Assembly: GCA_910591455.2 (NCBI GenBank) | Contig: OU342822.1 | Span: forward strand, 10,893,016-10,957,015 | Origin: Pholis gunnellus | Lineage: Eukaryota; Chordata; Actinopteri; Perciformes; Pholidae | Length of the DNA stretch: 64,000 bases | Reading direction: 5' to 3' | Shown here: positions 50,201-62,456 of the stretch, one piece after another | Numbering within the stretch: the stretch's first letter is position 1 | Layout of the letters: every line of letters begins with the position of its first letter | Translations under genes and position numbers: made by a program | The notes under the pieces: model-generated | Databases searched by the model: none | Told to the model about the DNA's origin: nothing | The model's input: the letters and a program-made list of their open reading frames with translations, nothing else

Positions 50201-53200
50201 TGACAAGATTTTCAGGAATCTACAAAAAGTTGGATTAGTTGTGGTGGTATCAGTGGAAATGATAATAATGCGCACTGTGTTTAACAGAAAAAACAACACA
50301 CAAGAAGTATACCTTTCGTTCTACTGTGTCCTGGGGAGACACATATTTCTCCAGTTCCTCTTTCATCTTTGGTGGTATCTTGTTTAAAGTCCAGTACAAA
50401 GTCTTGGCCAAAGTGTCAGGGAAGAACCCGTTCTTTCCAAACAAAGCTTCAATGGTTGGCTCAAAGCCCCTTCCTTCCATGCCAAACTATTGGAAACATA
50501 AAACAATTATATAAAAAAAAGAGTGTGGGTTTAGGGTGATACAGTCTAAATCTGGGCCAAATAATTAATTTACAAATGCTTCCGGGGCAGATGGGTAGTG
50601 TTGGCCAAATTGACTGAAAAAAGCTGCAGCAGAACAAATAATAGTAATAATAACAAGAAGACACCTATGACTGTAGTCTTCTGCTGCTAGTTTTTCAGTA
50701 AGAGTAAAACTAAAATTTTAAACAGCAATAAATTACTGATTATTATGACCTACAGTATTACATACCTCCAAAAGATCTATGTCGTAACCAAAAGCTTTCA
50801 ATGTAGTTTCCAGCAACACCTCCCTTGGCAATTGGCTACTGGGATCAAAGACAATGTTGCCCAGGACGTCAGCATGCATGCTCTTTTGTGCCAGGCCCAG
50901 CTTGTAGTTGCGAGACTTTGTGGTGTAGTCACTGTGTGTGGTGACGTCAGTGTCCTGCAGGGCATTCATTATCCTCTGACCAAGCCTGGGTTAAAAATGA
51001 AATAAATACAAAAAATCAGTTGAATATAAGCAGTTGGGTTGTTAAATCAGCACAGTACTTCCATTAAAGAAAGCATAGATTCTGATGTCAGTTAAAGGGT
51101 GCTCTATTCTTACTTCTGGGTCTCTGAATCAGTGGAGGAAATGATATTGTAGACATGGGAGGTCACAAAGGCCTTGACCTGCATGTTCTGCTCCTGCGTA
51201 AGCAGCTTCTTCACCATCTGAATGTCACTGTCCTGGGGATTCCTCATCAGGATCAGGTAAGCTGCCAGACGCTTCTGCACAGCACCCTTGGGGTACTGGC
51301 TGACCCTCTGGAGGTTAGAACGAACCTGGATAGAAAAACAACAGTAACGTGTTTGTCATTGTGGAAACTCCATATACAATTGGCAATCTAGGATATTGTA
51401 CACCTGTGGTGGGGGATGTTAGTTACCTCATCTGTTGGTGACATGCGTCTGAAAGCCTGGATGGCAGCCAGCTGCACAGACAGTGTGGTTGCAGGCTGTC
51501 TCATGCACTTCAGCAGGGTGGTCATAATATCAGATTCAGCAGCCTCCATTGCACTTCCCATGTTACCAACAACCTGGATGGAATAGTAGAAGACAATAAG
51601 AAAAAACATGGAATTGGGTTGCCATAAAACGTTATGTTCATAAGCGGTCTGTGTTCACAGCTGGTTACCTACCCTCAAGGTCAGGAAGGTAAGCTCTTTC
51701 TCTCCAGCACAGTCCGCGCCCAGGAGGGACACCATGAACTCAGAGACAGCAGTGATCTCGGGGGTGACGATGGCATCGTGCACGTACAGACTAGTGACAA
51801 AGTTAGACATTAGTGATTCATTTACAATACAAACCCCCACTCACTGCTGCAGTATTGAGGAGGACTTTCTTCAGATTTAAAAAAGATCTTATGTAAGGTT
51901 ACTCACTTCCTGACTGCGTTGCTCAGGGCATACATGATGGGTTTGCTCTGCTTGTACTGAGCCATTGCCAGCATGTCCTTCACCATGAGGCGGGAGGGGT
52001 TAGCCACCATTCCCAGGGCGTAGACAGCAGCATCAACCTCAAGAGAAGCATTGTTAAAGGTCCTGAGAATCTTCAGCATGGCGCTGGTGCATTCTGGGCT
52101 GCCGCACTGAGTCAAAGCTTGCCATGTCAGAAATTGGGACATTTCCATCATTTCGACGGTAGCAGATCCCAAGACGTCAACTTTCAGGCCACGCAGCTCA
52201 GACACCAGCTTGTTGAAGAGGCTGGCACGTTCCTCGCCCTCCGTGGTCTGTGACAGGGTGTTCAGCTGCTGCATGGTGGCAATGGCAGCATCCTTGGTCT
52301 GCACAGGAGACTTGTCGTCAGCAACATCCATGTCCAATGTGTAGAAGGTGGTCCCATCTGCAGAGAGTTATATCCAAAACAAAGAGAAAATGCAGCAAAT
52401 TTGACAAAATTGACACATTGAGCATTTTTCGATATTTTATAAACTATTTTTAAAACCCAAACACTCACCGGTGTCAAAGATTCTGTCATTGATCTTGTTG
52501 GTCTCTCTTAGAATCACAGTCTGTTTCACCAGAGTAGAAATTCCATATTCATTGCTGTTTGTAGAAAATGAGATCAAATGGTCATGGTCAATAGGCAAAG
52601 AAAATATTTTATTATAAATAAACCTCTATTTGTTGGTTTGGAACTTTTTGGAAATATAGACCAGTTAGGAGAATACAATGTTTATATCTAGCACAACAAC
52701 ATTTATACAAACTTACCAAAAGCACTTTTTCTAAAGCATATATAAGTCAAGAAATGTCCTAAACTCTATACAAATAATAAAACAAACCTACATTAACATT
52801 GTCAATTGTTGCTCTCAAGAAGTGGGAAGTATGGCTCTCTGCCCATTCTAGAAATTGGTCACTTTTGAAGTCTAAAAGACTGTGAAACTCCTCCTATTAA
52901 TTAGTGCATTCTTTATTGTTTTACAACTTACTTGTGGGATAGGGGCAGGAAGATGTGTTTCTCTGCGCAGGTTCCACTGGTCATGTGCTTCTTCTGGTTG
53001 TCAAACTTGTAGTTGCAAGTCTGGGTGCTGCTAATCATCTTGGACAGAGGGTAGTTCTGTTGGTAGAAAGACAACAATGTTTTGTTATATTATGATGAAG
53101 AGCAGACTGGTGGAAAACAGTGAAGAAAATAGCAGGTTGAAAGTGTTTAGGATGTTTTTGTTATCAGTTTCACGTGGGCTGCTTTTAGTGTATTTTTTCT

Positions 53201-55331
53201 GGCATTGTAGGGCAATCCATCAGTGGATTTATACTGTGAGAATATAGCTTCTTTTAATTGATATTATGCTATTGGATCCTGTACTCAATCTAAACAACTC
53301 TTGGCTTTAGTCTGTGATAGTGCCAGTACGAGGTTGTTGCTCAATCTCTTACCATGCCAGTGATGAGGGCCAAGGGACTGGTGACCTGCTTGCGGGCATA
53401 GAGAAGTGAACATTTGGAAAGATCCCTGTTGACAGTCACATCGGTGGCAATGTCCTCTCTGGCGTTGACACTGAAGTCAGTGGGGCACACTCCATGCACG
53501 GTGGACTGAAAATAATGAGAGGCATCATCAATACTGAGGATCTTGGAAACATTTCTAAAAACAAAGTTGCAAAATGTGGTAAACATGCTTTTTGTCCTTA
53601 AGCAATCTCCCTGAATATGATTAATGTTTGATCTGAAAGACTGCCCCCTATTATGAGAGCAGGTGAGGTCATTAGCAAGATAAACGTGTCTAGGACTTTG
53701 ACCTGCAGCTGAAGATTGTCATCGTTAGAACATGTTACAGAAGTGCATTTATCACCTGTGACTGGGGCAGCTTATCTACTTCTTGTGCAACTTGTTTATC
53801 TTAGCATGAGTCTTCACCGCAATCAGAATAAGTCTCTAAATGGTGACTCTGACCTCAATTGATTGGTAACTGCTGTAAATACTGACAAAACAAAAATAAA
53901 GCTGTAAAACAGTGACGAGAGCTACCATTTGGTTGTTCTTCTCCTCTTCCATTGCTGGCACGATGAGAGCAGAGACGATGCCCCTCTTGATGTTCACGAT
54001 GTTGACAGGCTCATCGTCCCCCGAGAAGAGTAGGACATCAGTCTGTCCTTCGACTGTGATCTTCAAGGGGTTCCTGTTGACGTGGACAGATCATAATTTA
54101 CAACCTGCCATTTAGCCCATCCTTCTCTTTGATTTCTACAATCTTAGCCACTTTTCTGATCATGCAGTCCTCAGCTTTAGGACGAAATAATACAGCTGAA
54201 TATAAATATTTGCTGGAAACATAACTTACTTGGCCATAGCAGCTTTGAATATATCAGCTCCCTCAGCAGGACGATACGCTGGGTTCCCTTCTGCGTCCAT
54301 GCCAAAGATCTCGCTCAGAGTGCACTCTGTTGTACGGAGGATGAAGCTACAGGTCTGGGGCACTTCAACCTCAACCTGTGCAGCAGAAATAACAGTTTTT
54401 TTTTGTACTAATGGTTTCTGATCAGGGTCAACAGAGTATTTGCAATAGGGATCGGGGCTGTGTGACATACTTTGCAGGAGATTTTGGGGCCGCTCTTATC
54501 TTTGGTGGCTCCGTTCACGCCGTTAATGGATTCAGCTTCGTAGTCGTACACATACCGCCGGAAGTTTTTGAATCTTTTTGCCACTAAAACATATTTGAAA
54601 AGTCAGTTAGAGCTCTGTAACGTTAATGTTGAATACGCTGTACAACTTCTTCCACTTGCATCAGAAATTCACAGACTTTATATACTTTTAATTACTTGAA
54701 CACTAAGATAACATGATAAATGATTACTGACAGGTGAGCTCATCAGCAAGGGTTCAAAGGTGGAACTTTTGTTAAGGCGTATAAGGCATCTCTAAAATAG
54801 TTGACAAGTTAAATCACATCTTATAAAAATGTTGTTAAGATTGAAAAGGCAACTCACAATGGCAAACTGGAGATTGTTCCTCAACACTTCCCACATCTTG
54901 CTCTGTAAAGGATGAAGAAATGTGTTTTCTTGACATTTTAAAAAGCCACAAGCTGCTCTAAAACTTAGATGAGAAATTGAATACTTAACTGATATAAAAT
55001 CAATATTTATACATACAATTCAACCATTATTAAGTGTTTATGATTTGTGTTAGTCATTTAAAAAGGATTTGTATCGTCACAACTTACACAACTAAACTAC
55101 CTAACACTCTTTTATGTATTTTCACAAACAAATACAGAAGCATCGCAAAAGACAAATCATCCGCTCTTTTTAAAAACCAAGCAATAAACAGACACTAACT
55201 TTTTTCTCCAAAGTAGATTCACCCTTAAAATAGCCTATTATATCCATTAGCTTCATAATAAAAAGAAAATACTTACGGGCTAGTGTGTATGTGGCCAACA
55301 GCAGAAAAAGACAGAGCTTGGTACCCCCCAT
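41259..55331 (-). CDS. apob: Apolipoprotein B, tandem copy 1, complete, 26 coding exons
   Basis: Secreted structural protein of VLDL/LDL-type particles, lipidated by MTP. Exons 5' to 3': 55331-55277, 54902-54858, 54583-54471, 54375-54230, 54073-53926, 53505-53353, 53056-52932, 52554-52469, 52357-51907, 51790-51673, 51573-51427, 51325-51114, 50985-50766, 50486-50313, 50219-50016, 49920-49753, 49507-49302, 49170-49000, 48777-48647, 48524-48323, 48169-47997, 47899-47724, 47625-47510, 47403-47030, 46866-42500 and 42389-41259. All phases fit; total about 3,203 residues against 4,563 for human apoB-100. The N-terminal third (signal MGGTKLCLFLLL, vitellogenin-like lipid-transfer domain, DQYGN-free) tracks human closely, for example KGFEPT-like RGFEPTIEALFG and APGAKGG. 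The giant exon, 4.4 kb against 7.6 kb in human, holds a beta region, a helical block (about 44300-44950) and a second beta region. Two large internal segments and the basic LDL-receptor site B are missing. Confidence 0.95.
42767..42799 (-). other. apob: Position equivalent to LDL-receptor binding site B of apoB
   Basis: The fish segment reads NVNTVGGFKMA where human apoB-100 has RLTRKRGLKLA. Flanks align well: KIEGHT against KLEGTT before, and VLSVKHSMLEGNHDST against ALSLSNKFVEGSHNST after. Only one of the basic residues remains. Confidence 0.8.
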
Positions 55332-55420
55332 GATGGGCTTAGTAAAGCTCCCGAAGGCCTTAAGGTAAAAAGAGTCCTCCTCTTTCTGTGAAGACTAACT
55401 CTCGTGCTTTGGTCCCTTGG

Positions 55421-55522
55421 CTTTTATAGTTCTCCAATCTTACTGTATGTGATCACCAGGACTTGCAAATGTGTTGCCCTGGTTCCAAAGTTTGAGCAGT
55501 CCTTGTGGCAGGCCAAAGGTTA
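55421..55522 (-). promoter_or_regulatory. apob: apob copy 1 promoter: TATA box, CCAAT box, DR1 site
   Basis: In minus-strand sense, TATAAAAG lies at 55428-55421, 90 bp before the start codon. An inverted CCAAT (plus CCAAT 55434-55438) is just upstream. On the plus strand AGGCCA-A-AGGTTA (55510-55522) is a direct repeat spaced by one, each half one mismatch from AGGTCA, the HNF4-type site. HNF4A is an established activator of APOB in liver and intestine. Confidence 0.6.
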
Positions 55523-58500
55523 AAACGTTTCACAAACTAAGACTTGACTGTCAGCACTGGGTGGGGGTGTTCTGTGTGATCGTGTTACATTACCTCTTCT
55601 TGAAACATTAGGCTGATTTTAATGTCATTTTAATGGAGAAATTACTCTATTCACGTTTATCACATATCTTTATTTAAAAAGAAACATATTTGTAATCAGA
55701 TCAATGTTATAATATAGCTCATGTATTGCAAATCACTAACTTTGATTGCTTGTTTGTAGCGCTCAAAGGGCAGTACACAAACTCATTTGGTTGTAGCAGC
55801 AACGTAAGGGGATTACTGTTTTACCTCTAGTTGTGTGTGCCATTTTGTTTTTTATTGTAAATGTTTCAAAACTATTGTCTTCAAGTCAAATGATTGTATT
55901 ACACGTTTGACTATTTAAGAGTTGTGATTTCATGTTAGAGAAAGAAGTAAATACTCTGAAGCTCTTTATTGACTTTAAGCCCAAAGGTTACACTATAGTG
56001 TCCTCTCTGAACATTCACAAATACATGAAGGCCTCCAACAGGAAATCACGTCAGCCTTTCCTCCATGTTTGCTGAACAATTAATCATATTCACGCAGAAT
56101 CGAAACCTTAGTTACCTGCTGTTTGTTTTTTTACAACACTTGGAGAGTTTTATAGTGTGTCTTAAAGCTGTAGCATTGGCTCTTTTATGATCCTATATGA
56201 TCTTTTTTAGGCTGTTTCATACCATGTAATCATCAGTTTCATCATTTATTTTAATATTATAAGCACAGGCATAACATCTAACATTAATAATGGCTGCATA
56301 CCATTTAGGTGTGCCAGTTCCTGAGCCCTGCTATTGTGTCTAACTGACATGGCTTTCTGGAACACCTGAATGGAACACAGTCATCTTTAGCTTAGCGTGC
56401 TGTGTGTGCTTTTCCTGCTATGGCAAGTCAAAATGTCTCCCACAAACAAAGTCTATTCCTTTTCTTAAATTACAGTCAACGGAATCATGTTGGACAGTTG
56501 GTCAGAAAAAAACAATACATTTGAATGTGTCATTTTGAGCTCTGGGTAACTGTGGTGGACATTTTTAATCAGCAGATTTAACCATAATCATTATTTGCAG
56601 GCATCCCTAAAATAGTTGACAATTAGCTCCACCTCAACCAACCACAGGAGTAACATGCTGCTTGAACATGAATGCGTGAGCAATACTGTATATATACACT
56701 CACAGGGGCCATTTTTATAAATTGAATAGTTTTTCTTTTGATACTTTAAGTACATTTTAGCTGATAATACTTATATACTTTTACTTAACATTTACAGTAA
56801 CATTTTCAGTGCAGGACCTAAGAGCCTTTCACACAGAAATGCGCTCTGAACACACAATATTTCCAATGGCTTCCATGATGGCTTATCGCAGCGTAGAGCC
56901 AAGCGCTACACGACCACTTGTAGTGTAGTGGCTGTGTGGACTGTCTGTCCCCATGGTCACAACAAATTGGCAGTACGCTGATATCCGAACAGAGCATTCA
57001 CGTACACCCTCTGATAAGGAAATCTATGTCATGCCGACCCTAGTGGAACTTTGTGTACTCATGGAAGTGGAGAGCAGAGCTTCGGCTTTACTTGAAATGA
57101 ATATTTTTAGAGTGATATTGGTACATTTACTTAACTGTAGAATCTGATACTGATCAGAACCAACAAACATTTACATAAAATCACTCTCGAGATAGTTAAA
57201 GCTGTATTTCAGTCTAAAATGATGTGTATGACTTGTGCAGTATTTTTTGTGGCTAAATATAATTATAATTTCCCAGAACGTACATGGCTGTCTTTGTCAG
57301 GTTCAGGTATTATTTCTTCTATGATATATCCTACTATTCAAAAGTAGGCCTCTATGCTCGGCTTAATAACTAACTGTGGCTCAGACACTGTTCCTTAATG
57401 TTAAATGTACTCGAAACAAAAGTTACAGTAAACCAATGCCCTTTTACACACTGGATTTAATGTTACAGTCAAACAGTACAGTTGTGTGTTCATTTTTGTT
57501 GATCAAAAAGACAGGTGTCTTAACATTCTTGGTTAACCTTTAACTTACTCAGAGAGGTCTGGGACAGCTGTTTGATCAGAATTAGAACAGAGGTGAACTC
57601 AAGATAAGTAATCAGGCAGAAGAAGCCTGACGCTGCACAAGAGTCACAACAGCACTAGGTACAATGATTACAGTACCAACAAAATATCTCATTGGGCCTG
57701 GAGCAAATGGCTATAATATAAAGTTATATTAATACAAAGACGTTATGGGACAATTAATTGGGCAATACAAAATCTGTTCTAAAATGATCCTTTTCTGGGG
57801 TTGTTGTGATAAAAACCACAAGTCATATTTTCAAATCACGAGCAGATATAAAAAGGGTGTGGACAAGCATCAACAAATATATAAATAATGAGGATTTGCT
57901 GTATGAAACCTTAGATTTGCACAACAAATTCTGGACCAATTGCTAATTACAGCTGCTGAGTCCTGTGTGAAAATGTGCATTAATTTTCCATATTTGAGGG
58001 ATATTCTAGGCCTGAATATTTGGCTTTTACACAGCTGCCACTTTATTAGGTACACCTGACCAAAACTATTGCAGTCTAATACAACTGCTGTGCAACAAAG
58101 CCCTAACATACATGAAGGTCATAATGGTATTTTATGTATTGGTATAATTGGTCATTGATATAAAATGGGGTGGTTAAAATGTTAGAAAGACTTCTAATGT
58201 CATGTTTGCATAATATCATTGATTGCATGGTGGTTATTGTTGACAGACAGGCTTAAGTTTAGCAAGGTGTATCAACATTATGATAACTGAGTGTAGCTTA
58301 TGAGAGATGAGCATTACATACGTTTTTGTCTGGTTTCACTTCATGCAGTATCTTCCATAACAACTACATATGCAGATGTTTACATGAAACACAACACAAC
58401 ATTTGTGCAAAAGCATGATATAGTATAGTATAAACTGTTATATAAACTTTCATACCTGATTTTGAAAGGAAAGGGATACAATGTCCTTATTTCCAGCCAG

Positions 58501-59569
58501 TGCGGCTATCATTTTGGACTAAAGTGGCTAATTTGAACGGCTACTTACTCAACTGGCATCTCCATCGGCATGGCGAACGTTACATATCGACGGGGAAAGG
58601 TCCGTGTATGTTTTGACGTTTTGATAGTTTGAGAACCAAACTCAAATAACGAGCCGATTTAGTTTTTTTTGCAAATCCCTCAATAGTTTATTCTCTTGAA
58701 GAGAGGCGCAAAGCAAGACCGGAAGTACGAGTATGTCAAAATAAAACCCAATGAGCGTGTGCAAGAACATTTTATTTACAGTCTATGATGCAAGTACATT
58801 CCAGGGTAACATTAGAAGAAAAGTAAATCAAAATAAATAAACCTGGGTCGATGGGTGTATGTTAAAACAAACCACCACACAGTATTCCCCCGTCATCGGT
58901 CCTGCTGGAGTCAGACAAAGTGAGTTTACTGACTTATTTTATTTTGTGCCTCGTGTTAACGCTATATATTTACAGCGCCATAAAAAGAGGCTGTGCACTA
59001 GACACAAAGGGGTGATGTTCAAGAACAATGCCCTGTTCTTTATTTGTGGAAAACCATGCTTGTGTGAAAAACTATGGTTTAAAACCTATGCTACATTCGG
59101 CTGAAGTGGTTTTAGGTACCCGTACTCTCACAGGTGTTACCAGATAACGAGGGTTACAGTTTAGTTCGTTGTTTTCAATGGGAATGAGCTAAAGCTAGCA
59201 AGCTCGAAAAGTTGTCAGATTTATTAGGCCACGTGGTTTTGCATATGACACCGCATCAAGTAGCTATATATAACATTAAAATAATTGATCTAAACATAAT
59301 TGCCAATAGCAGTACCATCAGCTACACTTATTGACAAGTTGTTATCATCTCCTCAATATGCATCTAAGTCTACCTCGATTTTGGAAATTCAAATCAGATG
59401 ACCCTTCTGGTGGGGGCCTCTAACTTTATCATTCAAGATAATTAAATGAATAGTGATTACAAATCAGTAATAAGTTAAAAGGCAAGGATGCTACTTTCGG
59501 ATTACTAACATGGCCATATCAATATATTCACAGACAGCTTGCTGCTCTGTTAACTTCTTTGTTATGTGT

Positions 59570-59619
<50 letters not shown>

Positions 59620-62150
59620 GGCCCTCCAGCAGAGATGTGAGAAATGAATTGCATGATGTCATGGAGACTACATTGCTGTAATGGGCCTTTTCATCGTTGG
59701 AATATTGTGCTTCTTGCAAGAACCACTTGTACCACCAGATTCCTTCTTAAGTGGCTTCTACGGGTGATTTAGGAGAACCAACCAATTTTTTTCTTTCCAT
59801 TCACTTCATTTAGGTACCAAGCCCTTCCAGTGAGCCACCATGTTAAATACCAGGTCCCTAGGACAGATACATGGATCCCAATCATTATTAATGATATTTT
59901 TGTACTACTTACACCTGTGCTTTTCCTTGACATGTCTGAAATATGGCAGTGTCATTCATTAAGAGCGTCCACGGGCCATTACACAACCACGTTAGAACAC
60001 TAATCTCAAGCGCTCTGTCCCAATCAGGACAGTGCTTAACAACAGAAAAATATCCACTGCTGTGTCCTGTGTGCCTCTCACCTGCACTTTGAAAGTGCAG
60101 AACTGGGTTTTGCAAGACTGGTGTTGAGCTGAGACTGTTGTGACAGTATTTAGACGGAGAGTTCTGGTTTTGGTTTTTCCAGTGGTTGTGGGTGCAAATT
60201 AGTTCCTCAAGTTGCTGAAAAGCATGACTTAACTATTATAGAAATGAGTATCTGAGCACCAAAGTAGAGCCTGGTAAACATGTTGTTGAGTTATTTTATT
60301 GTTGCTCCCATCAGTATAATTCTACACATCTGTTGTGTGTTTGTTTGTCTGTTGGCAAACAGCAGGCTTTAGAAATTGCATAACTGACAATGAACCAATA
60401 TTAGATGGCAGTGTTGAGCTTCCAGAATGCATCATACATGTTGGGGCTGGCTTAGGTTTTAATTTATTGCAGGACATTAGATAAGAGCTGTTATGCATAG
60501 GCGTGTAACTTAAGCAATTTACATGTTTGTTGTTCTCAAGTATTTCTGTACAGAAAGAGACAACAAATTGCGTGCATAGACTGTATGTGGAAACTATTTA
60601 CAACTACGCTTTTGAATGTGACACGCTGAAAAAACATGGCTACATCTGATTGGTATCTCCTTGTATCTTCAGGAACTAGTTGATAACATGTTCTAGTACT
60701 ATTTATTAGCGACAATCATGGGTCAAAGGTTTCAGTTTCTGACAATGTTCCTCAAAAGCTCAATCAGGGGTTCAGCTGAACTTGCCTATTCGTGGTTTGA
60801 CTCATTTCATAAAAAATAAAAATTGTGTATAATAAAGCTGGAAGCTAAGTTATATGCAGAACAACATCTGCTGATAATCAATGCACAGATGCAGGCATTT
60901 CTGCCATTCACGGTTTTACCAAATGGGTAATGAAATTAGACAGTGTCTTTATAAAACTACGGGGACCATACGAGATAGTTATCATTCCCAGCCCCAACAA
61001 CCACAAAAGTACCGTCTATTTTTGGTAACTATCTATTCACCAACATGCAGATTCTCACAGTCATATAATTGCAGTATTCAATGGTTTATAAATCATATGT
61101 TCCAGTGCCCCCCTCTGGTTGCTAATAGACATTGCATTTGTTGGCCTGTTCATGAATCTGATATCCAATATAGCACATTTCTCAGATATACAGTTTAAAG
61201 CCCCTGAACACCTACACAGGTGTTTTGAGTTATTCAGGCTGATTAGACCTCTGCTCAGGTTGAAGTGGGCCAGAGCTCTGATGAGAATGTATTAGGTCAC
61301 TCACAAGTCTTCATTTACTAATAACAATGATCATTTCTTGCAACTGTAGGAATTAGAAACTTCGTTCGAAAACCTAAATAGAAGCTTTGAACTTTGAGAG
61401 CTAGGGCTGTGTATGACCAACTTTTTTTCATTGCACACACAGAACGGACGGCTAGCAGACCGTGAAGCAATATTCGCTGAATTTGATAAAAAGGTTTATT
61501 GGATTAGAATCACAGACTCCTCCTTAAAATACACCTTTAGACTGTGTGTTATTATATTTTTAAAATTTAAATGGCGGGTAAAAATAGATTATGATGGACT
61601 TTTTAAAACCCTTTCCTTCAAAATGACATGCAAGGAGGAAGTCTAACTCAACCACTGGCTGCCACCTTATTTAGGTTTTTAGAATCAATATTTAGAATAT
61701 ATATTCTGTCCATTTTTGACAGCCCAAGTGGCAGTAGAGATCTAACCTGATAAACTATGCTCAACTGGTTGCTGGGCTTTTGTTTGCACATCATAACAAC
61801 TATGTCAGAATTCACGATATTTTTTAAGCAATGAACCTTGTTTTTAAGTATGGAACATGTATGTTACAGACAAGAAAGTAGTATGTATAGTAACACTATG
61901 ACTGTAAGCAAAGTTATTAAGTGTAGTTTTGCACTAATTCAATTGAATTGTAATGCAATCTTACTTGGATAGAATGAAATACAGTCTCGGCAATCCAACA
62001 TAGTGCAGCAGCTCAAAATGTTTATATTGTAATATATGCATGCATGGTTTATAGACATAATAAATCTATATTTAGTTGTTCATTTTCATGCAGAAGTAAG
62101 TAAGGTAGTGTCCCTAAACATTGGGGAAAATAAATAATTGCTGCACAACA
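55523..62150. other. Gene-free interval between the two apob copies
   Basis: 6.6 kb, AT-rich, no coding sequence recognised. It contains a fragment of the common fish repeat (about 56590-56825, with TTAGCTCCACCTCAACCA), another repeat fragment with CCACTTTATTAGGTACACCT (about 58035-58100), a possibly repeat-derived GC-richer block (about 58540-58760) and a TG microsatellite (59565-59617). Confidence 0.5.
59565..59617. repeat. (TG)n microsatellite
   Basis: About 26 TG units with one TC interruption near the start, between the apob copies. Confidence 0.92.
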
Positions 62151-62167
62151 GGATTTAATAAACACAC

Positions 62168-62173
62168 TTTATT
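62168..62173 (-). other. apob: apob copy 2 polyadenylation signal
   Basis: Minus-strand AATAAA, 284 nt after the stop codon of the right-hand apob copy. Confidence 0.55.
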
Positions 62174-62456
62174 TCACACCACTATCCAACACAAAGATAC
62201 AAAAAATTAGACATGCAACACACATACTATACAGGTTGTTATGTGCATCGTTGTTACATGTAATGCCATTGTTAAGTGCATATCTATCATCTATGTTCAA
62301 ATATAACTGAACGGGATAGCTTCCCTTCATCTTAAATTTGTTCATCTATGTTTCATTTTTAATATTTCGAACACTTACACATTTATGTTAAGATAAATTG
62401 CTGTAGCAATTCAAGGAGTAGCATTTCAATCTGTTAGCTTATTGGTGAAGGTGGAA

